Source: Thecaphora thlaspeos
Lineage: Eukaryota > Basidiomycota > Ustilaginomycetes > Urocystidales > Glomosporiaceae
Direction: 5' to 3'
Assembly (NCBI GenBank): GCA_900291925.1
Contig: UWYS01000002.1
Coordinates: forward strand, 992,001 to 1,056,000
Length of the DNA: 64,000 nucleotides
The notes below the pieces were generated by a model. The model had not been told where the DNA came from and did no database searches. It saw only the letters and a list, made by a program, of their open reading frames with translations. Made by a program: the position numbers and the translations under genes. Numbering within the stretch: the stretch's first letter is position 1; every line of letters starts with the position of its first letter. Positions 42,066-54,462 of the stretch are shown in pieces.

Positions 42066-45000
42066 TCAAGCGTCTAGACCGAGTTCACGCGTCAAGTCTG
42101 CGAGTAAGTGAGATAGAGAGGGCAAGACGGGTCAGTGAAGCGGCATTCGGAGGAGAGAGAGAGATGGAAAGAGCCTTCTCGGGGCGGGAGGGCGCGCGAG
42201 TGGGTTTGAGCAAGGAACGCACCTGCGACGTGCCTCTCGCGCTTCTCGAGGATGACGGCGTACCTGATCGACTGCTTGAGGTCTTCACACGCCAGCTGTG
42301 AGGCGCGAAAGGGATGTCACGGGGCGAGCAGTGCGGAGAGAGAGAGAGGGGGGGGGGGGGGGGAGGGATCGAGTGAGTCAGCGACTAGGCACGATACATT
42401 GCGATGGTGGATCGCGGGCGGCCCATGGCTTCCACTCGCCTTGATGAGCCTGTCGACGGAGAATAGCCTGGACGTCATCGAGTGAACCTGGCCGTAAAAT
42501 GCGGCGGCCGAGGTGGTGGCTAGGAGTTCTGTCTCGTTCATCTTGAGGACGGCGATGGCGACGCGGAAGAGGATGACCATGCCCTCTACAAACATGACGT
42601 CCCATACGCGGAAGAGGGTGTCGACGGGTAAACAGTCGGTGTAGAGCGAGAGGAACCATGCAAACGTCACGGCTGGTAGGTCTACGCCGAGATTGGCGAT
42701 GTGTGCCGAGAGAGAGGGCATCAGTTCGTCGACCAGCTCGATGAGGACGCGCTGGTCGGCTTGCGAGACGAGCAGGTGCGACGTGTAGTACTCGGAAGGT
42801 AGGATCTTTTCGATGATGCACACGAGCACCCAGAAGGCCTCCTCCTCCGTAGCGTGCGTGAGGAGGAGCGTCGCGGCAAGGTTGTTCATCCCCTGGCAGT
42901 AGCCGCACGCCGGGTTGTACCACGAAAAGGCGACGAGCAGCCGACGCAGCTTGGGCATACCCTGGCCGTCGCCGCCAAAGAAGATGTTGGTCGGCATGGT
43001 GCGGTGCACGTCGAGGTCAATCTGCGTGAGGCACTGGTTCGTCTCGCCCTGATGCTCGTTGAGCAGCTCCTGGTAGCGCCCCGGCTCGTGCACCTCGTTG
43101 GCGCCGCTGCACTCAGCCCAAATCTTGGCGCGATAGCACAGCGGGATCCCCGCCTGGCACAGCGAGAGAAAGTGGCGCCAGTCCTCCTTGCCCTCCTTGC
43201 TGGCGCCCATCCGGTTGATCCCCACCATGCCCTGCGACCAGTCCTCCTCGGGCGCCTTTTCCGATGAGGCGAGCACGGCGATCCCGAAGCGTTGCTGAGA
43301 CGAAGACGAGGTCGAGTTGTGGCGCGCGTGCGAAACAGAGCCCGCCCCGCCATCCGGCTGGCCGTTGGCCGAATCGATGTTGGCCCGGCTGAGACGCTCG
43401 CGCCGCCGCTCCAGGAAGTCGTCCCACTTGGCCTTGTTCGCCGTCTGCTGCGTCTTGTGCATCGCCTGGAGCTGGCCCAGCAGCCGCCGCACCGTTTGCG
43501 ACGTGGGAAGCTTCGTCGCGGCCTTGCTCGTCGCCCAGCGGGATGGACCGCTCACGCCGGCAGTGGTGGAGGCGGTGGCGGCCAGCTGACCCGGTCGCGC
43601 GCGCTTGCCCGTCGAGGTTGGATGCGATGTCACGCTGACCGATAGCGCCTCGGCGACCGGCTTCGAGTGGGACAGCGATAGGAGGCCCTTTTTGCTCTTG
43701 TCCATTTTTGTCGGCTTCTTTGCAGAGCCGCTCAGATCGTCGCCATCGCTCGGCGTCGAGGCGTCGCCGGTCGTAGCGAAGCTGCCGCTCTCGCTGGCTA
43801 TGTCGGCGTTATCGATGGTAGGATCCCCGTCGACCGGGACGCCTGGATTGACATCCATCCGCTCGTCCTCGGTGTCCAGCTCGGTCAGATCCTTCCCCTC
43901 CTTCTCCTCCTCGCTCTGGCTGTCGGTGCCACCGCGGGCGCGCACGCCGACACGGATGCCCGTCAGGCACGCGGGCGCTGGCGTAGCGGCCTTTCGAGCC
44001 TGACGCAAAAGGCGGATGTCAACGGGTGTGGCATCGTAGATGAAGCCATAGCGGTCCGTGAGCAGTTCGGCGTCGTCACCGCTGTCTGTCTCCTCGTCAA
44101 CGTCTTCGTCTTCGTCGGCATCCTCTGTTTCGGGCTGGCGGCCGTACCCGGCGGCCGGGCCTTTGCCGCCGTAGACTTCGAACTCATCGCCGGAACTCTC
44201 CTCCTCATCCAGTGAGTCCAGCCTGCCCGGTCGGGCGTTGGCGGCCGATTTCCGTACGGGCGCGAGCGTCGTAGCTTTGCGCTGCGCTTTCTTCCTGCTT
44301 CGCTTCTTGGCCAGCGTGGGCGGAGCGACTTCCGAGGGGACGATGGCCTCCAGCTCAACTGCGGCCAACGGCGGCCTCTGCAGGCCGAGAGGCGAGTCCG
44401 AGTCCTGGGTGTGCTCGGCGCCCCCCGGCGTCGCAGGGCCGGGAGCATAGGCGGCCGTGAACCGGTAGGTGTCCGGAAGCCGGGTCACGTTGGGCTCGAC
44501 GGGCTGGCCCGCATTGTCCTTGGTCGGCGAACGGGTATACCGGCCAAAGGCTCGGGCAAACGTCGTCGACGAGATGGCCTTGAGGGCTGCGGTCGAAGAT
44601 GGGCCCGCTTGGCTGCCCGGAGGCGCCCGCTTCGCCTGGTCCTCGACCGTCTGTGTCAGCATCGCGTGTACCATCGACATGGGCCGCGGCGCAAGTCCCG
44701 ACGTCCTCCGCCCGCCGATCGCCCTCGACGGCTCCTCAACGATCTTGCCTTCGTCCCTCGCCCGGCCGACGAGGCTGACGGCAAGCGAGGCGATCAGCTC
44801 GGACGTCTTCTTGCCGCTGTCGTACAGCAGGCTGGACGCGTCTGGCGTCATGATCCTCGTCGCAAGGAAAATGGCCTTAAAGTGCGTGGGCTTTGGCAGC
44901 ACGCCAGAGGGAAGCCCGAGCTGCACCTGCAGCTTCTCCGTCAGCGGCGACGTGGGCTCCGACCCGATGGCCTCGTGCAAAGCCACCGGCATACTCTTGC

Positions 45001-47482
45001 TCGAGCTGCGGCGGATGGCGATCGGTCGGTCCATCACGATTGCAGATAGATCCGCTTCACCAGCGTCTTGCTGGGTCTTGTCGGGTATTGGGGTGTCCAA
45101 GGCAGCGTCGACGGTGCCACCAGCTGTCGCAACTTCGCCCAGAGGAGGTTCGCTGTCGCTGCCGACGGGCTTCACCGTGTTGACCGAAGGCTGCTCTTCA
45201 GCGTGATCGTTCGGGAGTCCCTCTTCCGGCAGCGTCTCGGATGGAACGGACTGCTCGACCTGAGGCTTCTTCCGACGCCAGGCCAGGGTGCCGAAGATGC
45301 CGAGGCCGGACCGAGAGGGTGGCCTATTGGCCTCGGGCAAGTCCATCCGGGGCACAGAGGTCGATCTCGACCGAGCGTGCAGGGAGGCCGTTTCCTCTAC
45401 GGCCGCCGCGTCGTCGGCGGCCTTTACGCTTTCGTCCGGCAGCGCCGTCGTCGACTTCGACTTGATTGGCGTCTCGAAGGGGTCAGGCTCGTCGCTCAGG
45501 AGCCCTTCGGAGATTGTGTGCCGGCCCGGGCTGGTCGCCTTGACGTTGCTTGACGCCGTGCTGGCGGCTGCCTTGCGGCTCGCTCCGGAGGCCGCCCAGG
45601 GCATGAGACCGCTGGCCCATTCACCCAGCCCGGTCGTCGATGCTGTCCTGTAGGTGGTGCTGGCCGAGGACGACGACCGGACTGCAGGCGGCCGCGACAG
45701 CTTGCTGGGCTTGCCCGGGCTGTGCGGGGTGATTGGCGATCTCGAGGACGAGGCGATGCTGCTGATCTCTGTCCGGAGGTCTGCTTGGCTCCCGTGGGTC
45801 TTGCCGTCGGCCCTCCTGAGCCAGTGGTTGAAGCTGGACGCAGAGACGTCTGTCTGGAACGAAGTGACAGAAGGCGAACGGTCGCGACTGCCGCCGCCGC
45901 CGCCGGTCTGGCTTGCGGTGCTCATGGTCGGCGTGCCCTCGCCGAGGCTGGTCCCGTACGCCCCTTCCAGCTCCTCGAGCATAGCCTCTTGAATGGACTG
46001 CGGCAGGCTTGCGACCGGCACCACGGCCTTGTTGGCCGGCACGGGGTCGCGAGCGCGTTCGCCGCCTCCGGAAATTCTGATAGCGCCTTCCGATGCGAGG
46101 GGCCTCGGCATCGCCAAGGTCTGAGCGTGGGACTCGATCCGCTTCTTTGTTGCCTCGGCATCGAACACGGGAGCGCGCAGCAGGCATCGGCTGATTTCGC
46201 CCTCCTTGATTCCGTGCTGGAGGCAGAGCTCCTTGAGTGCCGACTCGCGCGACTGATGCTGCTGGTTCATGTACTCGACAGCCTCCTGATTCTTGGCCCT
46301 CTCCTTGATGGCGGAGGCCTTAGCCTTGGTTACGTCTCGGAGGACCTCCGCAAGCGCCGAGGAAAGTGATCGGACGAGGGCGTAGGTGCGGGCTTGCGTC
46401 CTGGAGGAGGACAAGGCGGAGGATGAAGAAGGGGTGAAGGAAGCTGCCTTAGGAGTGGTTGGAGCATTATCGGGAGCATCCGCCGTCGTCTGCGTGAGAT
46501 GTCGAGGCCGTGGTGAGTTCCTGCTGCTCGCCGCAGCGTCGAACTGCTTGTCGTGGCGGCTAGTGATCGATGCTGCTGCTGCTGCTCCGATGCCGAGGAA
46601 CTGACTCAGGTCACTTTCGGGCATCGCGTGCAGCCCCGCCAGGACATCGATGCTCGGACCTGCGAGTTCCTCATCGTCGGGATCCGCGACTGTGGCAAAG
46701 GCCGAGGGCGTTCTGGCAATCTGACGGTCCTCAGGCGCTGCCGCCCTACCAAAGGGTGAAAGGGCGCCCTGCCGCTGACTGGCTCGGGATGACGCCCTGG
46801 TCTGCCTGGCTGTCGCGGGCTGCGGAGTCTGGCTGGCGGAGCGCGAGCTGGCCTGAAAGCCAAGCGGAGTGCGAGGTTGTGGCGCCACCAGTGGCGGAAA
46901 TCTGCTGCGTTTTCCAATGTTGGTAATGCTGCGTTTTCCGTTGTGGGTGATGTTGTTGTTGTTGTTGTTGTTGTTGTTGCCGCCATTGGCCGGCGAACGG
47001 GTCGTGCGGGACGAGACGATGGCCGCAAACTCTGCGCTCGAGTCATCGTGGTCGCCGCCGTGTGGTCCTCCGTAAGAGGACACCAGTGATGGATCGTTGG
47101 TGTCTACCTCATCGTCGGTCGTATCCTCGGTACCGGAAGCCCGGAGCGAAGAGACGTCTGAGCCGCCGCCATCGGCCTGGCCCATCACCTGCGAGGCCGG
47201 CGTCGCTGCGGCACGCTGCATGGTCTCGAGCTTCTCCTGGAGGCCCTTGAGGTCGAAATAGCGCGACGGCCCGCTGATCACGGGCGCCTCGACGCGCTGG
47301 CTCCACAGTGGGCGGCCGACTGTGGGCGACGGTCCGGGCGAAGCCTCGGCAGCGTTGTCCAGCAGCAGCGGGTGCAGGTCCGCCGTCTTCAGCGCCGGGC
47401 GCGAGGAGAAGTCATCGGGCAAAGCCGGCGGAGGAGCGGCAGCCATGGCTGCTCCGGTCTTCGCCTCTGCATCGGGAAGCAT
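42066..47482 (-). CDS. Large TBC-domain Rab GTPase-activating protein
   Basis: Exons 47482-42440, 42295-42223 and 42097-42066 give 1715 residues. Intron 1 (42439-42296) has a GC donor (AAG|GCGAGT...ACAG); intron 2 is 42222-42098 (GTGCGT...GCAG). Splicing adds LACEDLKQSIRYAVILEKRE and ends TRELGLDA; unspliced, the frame would read into low complexity containing a C16 tract (42348-42363). The TBC domain occupies about residues 1430-1680: WRHFLSLCQAGIPLCYRAKI, the Arg-finger motif IDLDVHRTMP (IxxDxxR), the Gln-finger motif GYCQGMNNLA (YxQ), then FRVWDVMFVEGMVILFRVAI. TBC proteins speed GTP hydrolysis by Rab GTPases in membrane traffic. The first ~1400 residues are disordered, Ser/Ala/Pro-rich, with an Asn tract (near 46945-46980) and acidic stretches. 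The N-terminal ATG is the first in frame. Confidence 0.88.
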
Positions 47483-48613
47483 CTCGAGGGGCTGCGGTGT
47501 TGCCGTCCATCCAACGCAAGGCAGCGTGGCACGCTTACGTCTCACTGATCCGGGGCAGGGCTCGCGTCAACCTCCGTGTTGCGATCTCAGAGCCAGGCAA
47601 CGAGTGGCGGAGACGAAAGAGTGCTCAGGCCACGAGCATCGGCCTCTGTGTAGCCTCGGGGAGGTTGGCGTGCGTGGCACTTGGCCTCTGTCTAGCGCGG
47701 GTCTCGGGAAGCCCGAGGTCGGCGCTGGTGCTGATGTCGGATGGGCCGGGGGACGTTGGTGCTGTCACTGGGAGGCCTTCCGACTGACTATGCCGAGGAG
47801 CGGTACGTGATAGGTTGAAGGCGTCGCCAGCCTCTAGCGGAGATGCAGAGGCAGGCCAGGAGCTGTCTCGGATGCAGCCGCGTCCCTCTGGACAAAGAGG
47901 ACGAATAGCCGCAGTTTGAGTGCGATTGGAGAGCCGCTCAGAAGCTGCGACGCTGCTCGTCGGTGCTTTGCGGTAGCAGAGAGCGTAGTGCCTCAGTGAG
48001 AGAGGGCAGGCGAGACAGTGAAAGAGAAGGGGAAAGAGATTGAGAGAGGAGACAGCAAAGGATGCAGGCTGGACGAGGCCGAAGAGTGGCCTTCTTTCCA
48101 AGCTGAAGACGGGTGGTCGACCTGGCCGAGGTTGGTGAGGGAGTCGGAGCAAGAAGAGCGAGCGACGAGTAGCTGGCGATGTATAGGAGAAGGAGGATGG
48201 AGCTCGTCTGGACAGCAGGTCCAGCGACTACACTTCTCGGAGGTCGAGAGCTAAGGGGACAAAGGAAAGTGTTGTTCCCCCTGACGCCCTCTTACCCGCG
48301 CTCTGCGTCTCGGGCTTCAGCTGCTTGGGACGCGGTCGGGACGCGGTCGGCACGCACCGACGGACGGACGGGCCCTGCTGCTCCACACGCCTTTTTTCTC
48401 GGAAGCAGCCTCGGCCGTCCCGCTCTCGAGTCGGAACGCTCGACCTCGACCGTCGCCCTCCCTTCCCTCTCACCTTGCCACGCCCTATAACCTAGCCGGC
48501 CCGCCTCTTCCTGTCGGACGCAACACCATCGCCTGTTCTGCAGGCCTGGATATAACCCGCTCTTTCGCCGCTCCACCGTCAATACCGCCGCCCCCGCCGA
48601 CGACCTTCCAGCG
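47483..48613. promoter_or_regulatory. Divergent promoter region of the TBC gene and YSH1
   Basis: 1.1 kb between two divergent starts. No gene is supported; the reading frame of the TBC gene stays open for 21 codons upstream of its ATG. No clear TATA or repeat. Confidence 0.4.
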
Positions 48614-51447
48614 ATGGCGCCAGCGGCCGTGGCCAACACCGCGCTGGGCTCGGCCCCGATGGGCGCCTCGTCGGGCGAGGATCAACTGACCATCGAGATG
48701 CTCGGCGCAGGACAAGAAGTCGGACGCAGCTGCTGCGTGCTCAAATACAAGGGCAAGACGGTCGTTTGCGATGCGGGCGTTCACCCTGCATACACCGGCC
48801 TCGCCGCCCTCCCCTTCATCGATGAGCTCGACTGGAGCACCGTCGATGCCCTCCTCATCACCCACTTCCACCTAGATCACGCCGCCGCCCTCACGTATAT
48901 CATGGAGAAGACGAACTTTCGCGACGGCAAGGGTAAGGTTTACATGACCCATCCGACAAAAGCCGTCTACCGCTTCCTCATGTCCGACTTTGTTCGCATC
49001 TCAAACGCCGGCACAGACGACAACCTCTTTGACGAAAACGAGATGCTCACAACGTGGCGCCAGATCGAGGCGATCGACTACCACCAGGACGTTTCCGTCG
49101 GAGGCGGATTGCGCTTCACCTCGTACCACGCCGGCCACGTCCTCGGCGCCTGCATGTTCCTCATCGAGATTGCCGGCCTCCGTATCCTCTATACTGGCGA
49201 CTTTAGCCGGGAGGAGGACCGGCATCTGGTGCAGGCTGAAGTTCCGCCGGTGCGGCCCGATGTACTGATCTGCGAGAGCACTTACGGCGTCCAGAGCTTG
49301 CCTCCACGGATCGACAAGGAGGAGCGCTTCACGGGTGAGTGCGCGTAGGCGCGGACCCTTGCTCGCTCGAGACCTGGCTGACGGCCGCTGAACCCCCACT
49401 TTCGACCCTCTCGCCCTTACCTGCCACGGCGCTCGCCCTCGCAGCGCTGATCCACGGCATTGTAAGGAGAGGCGGCCGCGTGCTGCTGCCGGTGTTCGTG
49501 CTGGGTCGGGCACAGGAGCTGCTGCTGCTGCTCGACGAGTACTGGTCGCAACATCCGGAGCTCCACTCGATCCCCGTCTACTACGCCTCGTCGCTTGCGC
49601 GCAAGTGCATCGCCGTCTACCAGACCTATATCCACACCATGAACGACCACATCCGGAGCCGCTTTAATCGGCGCGACAACCCATTCGTCTTCAAGCACAT
49701 CAGCAACTTGCGTAGCCTGGACAAGTTCGAGGACAAAGGACCTTGCGTGATGATGGCGAGTCCCGGATTCATGCAGAGCGGCGTGAGCCGAGAGCTGCTC
49801 GAGCGATGGGCGCCGGACAAGCGCAACGGCCTCATCGTCAGCGGCTACTCGGTCGAGGGGACGATGGCGCGCAACATCCTCAACGAGCCGGACGAGATCA
49901 TCGCGATGAACGGCCAGAAGATCGCGCGGCGAATGTCGGTCGATTACATCTCTTTTTCGGCCCACGTCGACTACACGCAGAATGCGCGTTTCATCGACGA
50001 GGTCAAGGCGCAGCACGTCGTGCTCGTCCACGGCGAGCAGAACAACATGAGCCGGCTGCGCGCCGCGCTGCAGAGCAAGTACAGCGACCGGTCTGAGGAC
50101 GTCAAGATCCACACGCCGCGCAACTGCGAGTCGCTCAAGCTGCGCTTCAAGGCCGAGCGGACGGCCAAGGCGATAGGCCTGATCGCAGCCAAGCCGCCGG
50201 TGCAAGGCAACGTGATCGACGGCCTCTTGGTCTCCAAGGATTTTGCCTATACGATCCTTGACCCAAAGGATTTGACGGATTTCACCGGCCTCAGCACCAG
50301 CACCATCATCCAGCGGCAGCGGATGGCGCTCGCCGTGAGCTGGGATATGGCGCGGTGGCACCTCGAGGGCATGTACGGCAAGGTGGTCGAGGGCCTCGAC
50401 GTCGAAGGGCTGCGGACGATGCGGATTATGGGCGCGGTCGACGTCAAGCAGAGCGGGCAGCACGAGCTGACAATCGAGTGGGTCTCGAGCGTCTCGAACG
50501 ACATGGTCGCCGACTCGGTGGTCGCGCTCCTCCTTGGCGTCGACAGCAGCCCGGCCTCGGTCAAGATGACGATGCACTCGCACAAGCACGACCACGGCGG
50601 TGAGCACGAGGCGGACGCGGAGGCCGTGCCATTGGGCAAAAGGGCATACTCGGAGGATGACAATCACAACCCGTACTCGGACGCTGCCCGACCGATAAAA
50701 CAGGTCTCGATCGACGACCAACGCGACAGCGAGGCAGAACAGACGGCGCTAAACTACGACGTGACCAAGATGGAGCACATTGCTGCGTTCCTAGAGGCGC
50801 ACTACGGCCAGGTGGAAGAGGTGCTGATCGGAGAGGAGGAGCGGCCGCTGGACGATGAAGTAGCCGACGGAGTAGCCGTAAACGGCGCGACCGACGCCAG
50901 CGCTAAGCTGGACGCCGACACGATCACCATCAAGCCGGATCCCGACGCTGAGGAAGGCCTCCCGGCGGCAGCGGCATCGAGCGAAGACGTCAAGGCAGAT
51001 CAAGACGGCGAGACGTCCAACGACACAACAGCGACCAAGACCGAGACGGCCGAAAACGAACCGATGCCGGAAGAGGGAGCGACAGACGCACAACCACGCA
51101 CGCCGACCCCGACATCGACACCAGCGCCAGTGGCGGCCGCGGCCACGGCGCCTCACAAGGCACTGACGGAATGCTTTGACGGGCCGCCTCGCGCGGGTCT
51201 GCGCGTGATGCTCGACGACCAAGAGGCGGTGCTGGACGTGACGAACCTCGTGATCCTGGCGACTTCGGAGCAGCTGCGGTCGCGCGTGCAGCACCTGACC
51301 AAGATGGCGTTGCGGACGGTGACGAGTCTCGACGAGAGCTTCGTCCTTCCGCAGCAGCTGGGGAGCAACGTCTTTATGGGCAAGCACGGCGAGGTGGCGG
51401 ATCTGGCGGCCATCAAGGGCGAGGACGAGATTGAGGGTGCGAAGTAG
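48614..51447 (+). CDS. YSH1: mRNA 3'-end processing endonuclease YSH1/CPSF73
   Basis: Exons 48614-49334 and 49445-51447, intron 110 bp (GTGAGT...GCAG, phase 1); 907 residues against 779 in yeast. It is the metallo-beta-lactamase/beta-CASP nuclease of the cleavage and polyadenylation factor that cuts pre-mRNA before poly(A) addition. Metal-binding motifs are intact: LITHFHLDHAAALTYIMEK (HxHxDH, residues ~84-89), YHAGHVLGA and YTGDFSREEDRHL. Beta-CASP motifs follow: LLPVFVLGRAQELLLLLDEY, ASPGFMQSGVSRELLERW, YSVEGTMARNIL, DYISFSAHVDYTQN and LVHGEQNNMSRLRAAL. The extra length is an acidic, Thr/Pro-rich insert near residues 700-820 before the conserved C-terminal segment. Confidence 0.97.
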
Positions 51448-51767
51448 GCAAAGATGATCGAAGGGTAGAACAAGAGAAAGGCCAGCATCGTCGAGGCTGC
51501 TGCTGCTGCTGCCGCTTGGTGAATGTAGGACTGGAGGGACTCGGGATCGTAACGAAGCGGCGAGAATGCAGCTATGTGAGCGTGTGATTGCGCGCGAGTG
51601 AGAAGGCGAGAGGGAGAGCAGGGTAGTGTTACAAATACAGGGCGTGTCGGGTGCGAAGTCGAAGGCGAGAGGGGATCGACGGCGGACGGAGGGAGATTTC
51701 GTCAGAAAAGGAGCACGCCGGTTGATGCGATTGGTTGAAAAGGGACGAAGTGGGCGTGAGGCAAGGC
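51448..51767. other. Convergent 3' intergenic region
   Basis: About 320 bp between the YSH1 stop and the end of the next minus-strand gene. Purine-rich on the plus strand; no gene or repeat seen. Confidence 0.5.
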
Positions 51768-52178
51768 CTAGAGACCATCATCCTTGAGACTTAACGCCTT
51801 AGCGGGTGCCTCGACCTGTAGATGGCAAATCACATTTTGTTGGGCATACAGTCAGCATTGTCATCCTTATCGTCTTGGGCAGGATTCGTTGTCGGAGCAT
51901 AGACGCACCTTCCTAACCAAATCCGCAACGCCAACCTGCACAGCCTTTCCATCAAACTTGAGCGTCTGTCTGTTCTTGTAGGTCACGGTAATACCCTGAT
52001 CCTCATCTCGGTTGACGGTGGTAGTCGTGATGGCTGGTAGGTCCATACCGGGTGGAGCACGGGCGGGGAGACGAGCGAGGAAGAGTCGAAGAGACCGAGA
52101 GGAGAGTGATGTTGAGAGAGGTGAAAAGGAGAGGGAGAGAGAGGTCATCTGTCGGAGAGAGGAGGTGGAGATTGACAT
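51768..52178 (-). CDS. Small mitochondrial-type protein, possibly a CI-B8/mL61-like ribosomal subunit
   Basis: Exons 52178-51909 and 51815-51768, intron 93 bp (GTGCGT...ACAG, phase 0); 105 residues. Exon 2 supplies VEAPAKALSLKDDGL. The N-terminal ~40 residues are Ser/Leu/Arg-rich and almost free of acids (MSISTSSLRQ..., then LRLFLARLPARAPPG), as in a mitochondrial presequence. The rest (ITVTYKNRQTLKFDGKAVQV, GVADLVRKV) has the layout of the small L51/S25/CI-B8 thioredoxin-like fold found in mitochondrial ribosome and complex I subunits; this assignment is tentative. A shorter start at the internal Met (MDLPAITTTT) is possible. It shares a 324-bp divergent promoter with the proteasome chaperone gene. 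Confidence 0.65.
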
Positions 52179-52502
52179 GGTGATGGGGTAGAGTGGGGTG
52201 GGGATTGTCGGATGAAGCGGAGGTGAAAGGGCTCTCTCTGGTAACGGTAACGGTGAGGAGGTGAGAGGGTGTGGGTGCAGGAAGAAGGATGCCGGGATGA
52301 CCTTGTCTTTGGGTGGCTTTTCTTTGGTGCGACACTTCTACCCAGGTTCCAGGGTTTTGTTATCGGCCGACAGGACAGCTTCACGCACTCCTCCACCTCG
52401 ACACACTCTCCTCGTGGACATCGGTGTCAGTGTCGATGCGCGCCTTGCTCTGCTGTCCTTCTCGCCTTTCTTCTCAACTCGACCATCACCCATCTCACCG
52501 CC
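52179..52502. promoter_or_regulatory. Short divergent promoter (CI-B8-like gene / PSMG3)
   Basis: 324 bp separate two divergent ATGs. Minus-strand-side sequence is purine-rich. No specific motif is assigned. Confidence 0.5.
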
Positions 52503-53248
52503 ATGCTGCCTCCCACTTCGCAGCTCAAGGCAGCGTCCAGAGTGACTACGACGCCCGTCCCATCGCATCTCCTACCCGTCGTTCCTACGAAGCAACAATC
52601 CTTCACCACCCCGGACGGCTGTACGACCGAGATCTTCACACAGGCTTTTCATGATCGTATCCTCGTACTCATCACACAGGTCGGCAAAGTTGGTTGTCTG
52701 GTCAGTCATCACCTCCCCCCTCCCCCCTTTCCCGTTTCTTTCCAACTTGTGAGCTTCTTGCAACGTTCTAACGAGACCCGCCCCCTCCCATCTTACGTCC
52801 CCGTTCGGGGTTACGATCACAGATCCAATCGCAAACATCTACCTCTCTCTTCCGCCCATCCTCTCACCCGGATCGCGTCGCATCCTCTCTTTCGCTGGAT
52901 GACACTTTCGATGAAACCACATCGTCCCCATCCACGCTACCCGCTCCATCATCTTGCACCATTCTCTCACACCTCTTCGGCACACCTCCATACGGCTATG
53001 CAACGCTATACGATCTATACGTCTCCCAAGTCGCCGCCATCATAGCGCATGACCTCGCCAAAACCTACCAGGATTCGGCTACACAACGTCCTGTAGTTGT
53101 CGGATTGGGGTTGAAGATTTTGAAAAAGGCGGAAGAGGAGGATCAACAAGAGGATGAGGATGATGAGATGGCTCCCATGGCGAGTGAGAGGGAGAGGGAG
53201 AGGTTCTTGGCCATCATGCAAAAGGTGGGAGGGTGTAGGGTCTGGTGA
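52503..53248 (+). CDS. PSMG3: Proteasome assembly chaperone 3-like protein
   Basis: Exons 52503-52700 and 52823-53248, intron 122 bp (GTCAGT...ACAG, phase 0); 207 residues. PAC3 with PAC4 (yeast Irc25-Poc4) helps build the 20S alpha ring. Signature pieces are TEIFTQAFHDRILVLITQVG followed by KVGCL, then LYDLYVSQVAAIIAHDLAKT, PVVVGLGLKILKK and the C-terminus MQKVGGCRVW, which parallels the CQVW end of animal PAC3. A Ser/Pro-rich insert after the splice and an acidic run (EEEDQQEDEDDE) lengthen it compared with the ~120-residue animal protein. The exon 2 frame is open over its whole length and ends at a natural stop, supporting the splice. Confidence 0.82.
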
Positions 53249-53452
53249 GCAGGTGTGCACCGAGCGAGAGGCGAAAAGAGGTATCAGAATTGCTACCAGG
53301 CAAAAGAGTAGCGGACGCTCCGTGTACAGGAAGACGAAAGGTGGTGCGAATGCGAAGCAATGCAACACGACGCTCTGCTCGGACAGCGACAGCTTGAGCA
53401 AGAGGTACAACGCAAGGCGAAACAACGAAGCAAGGGACGGAACTCGGCGGTC

Positions 53453-54462
53453 TTATGCCTTGCCCAGCTGGAGGGCTTCGGCGTTGCTGAGGATGGTGAC
53501 GGTGTTGTCGAGCGACTCGTCTCGCTTGAAGCTCTTGCTGGGCGGGGAGCCGACTCGCAGCGACGAGAGACCGGCCGACCCGAGCTGGCCCGCCTTCATC
53601 ATGGCCATGCCGAGCGTCGAGACGGGGATTTGGAGGGAATCGGTCAAGTACGACGCTGCACCCGTCACTTTCTGCAGAGGTCGGGTCGACATGGCGGTGC
53701 GCAAAGAGAGGAGAGGGAGATGGAGGTGAGACACTCTGACACTGAGGGTCTCATCAGACGATGCGCGCGCAGTGGTGGACAACTCACGCCAAAGATTGTT
53801 TCGGCCAAACGCAAGCGGCTTCTGTCGGCTTGGGCGAGGAAGCCCGGTCGGCAGATAATGACGTCGGTGGCGAGGTTGGCGAGACCCTGCTCGAGGAGGC
53901 CCTTTGAGCGCGGATAGAGAAAGTAGCTGTTGGAGTTGGCGGCCTGGGAAGAGCAGTGGACGATCCTCTGCGTGGCGGCTGGGAAGGAGGCGGCGACCTT
54001 GACGGCAGCGAGGACGTACTGCCTGTCGATCTGCTCGAAGCTATGGGCGGAGCCTGCGTCGGCGCGCGTGGTTCCGAGGGTGATGTAGATGACGTCTGCC
54101 TTGACGTCGCGGAGCTTGGCAGCCTCGCTCTCGTCGCCGGCGAGGAGCTTGTCAAAGTCGAGCGCGTGCTGGACGAAGACCTTGCCCGGCGAGACGGCGG
54201 GTGGCGGCGTGATTGAGGAGCTCGGGCGCACAAAGGCGTGGACGCTGTGGAAGGAGGACTGGGAGAGGAGGGCGCGGAGAAGGTGCTTTCCTACGGCACC
54301 GGTGGAGCCGAGGCTGCAGTGGTGTAGTGGGCGGGAGGGAGTTGGCAAGCAGAGGTCGGGCGAGGGTGGAAGTCAGTGAGCGAGGTTCGGACTAGCAGAG
54401 GAGCGGGGTGGCTCGACGGCTGACATGAGTGCCGTCTTGGGTTCTACAGTGGTGGCGGGCAT
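53453..54462 (-). CDS. FMP52: FMP52/TIP30-like NAD(P)-binding protein
   Basis: Exons 54462-54425, 54313-53788 and 53671-53453; introns 111 and 116 bp; 260 residues. Splicing the 38-nt first exon at an AT|GTCAGC donor creates TALILGSTGAVGKHLLRALL, a Rossmann GxxGxxG dinucleotide loop; without it the loop has no start codon. Further family motifs are ADVIYITLGTTRADAGSAHS, IVHCSSQAANSNSYFLYPRS (with the YxxxK catalytic pair as YPRSK) and VIICRPGFLAQADRSRLRLA. Fungal FMP52 is a mitochondrial outer-membrane-associated short-chain reductase-like protein of unclear substrate. The GTCAGC donor is less usual but the phase and product fit exactly. Convergent with PSMG3. Confidence 0.85.

Noticed and set aside
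49417..50721. 434-codon minus-strand frame opposite YSH1
   Set aside because: Codon-bias shadow: His/Arg/Val/Asp-rich mirror of the beta-CASP domain, with no recognisable fold.
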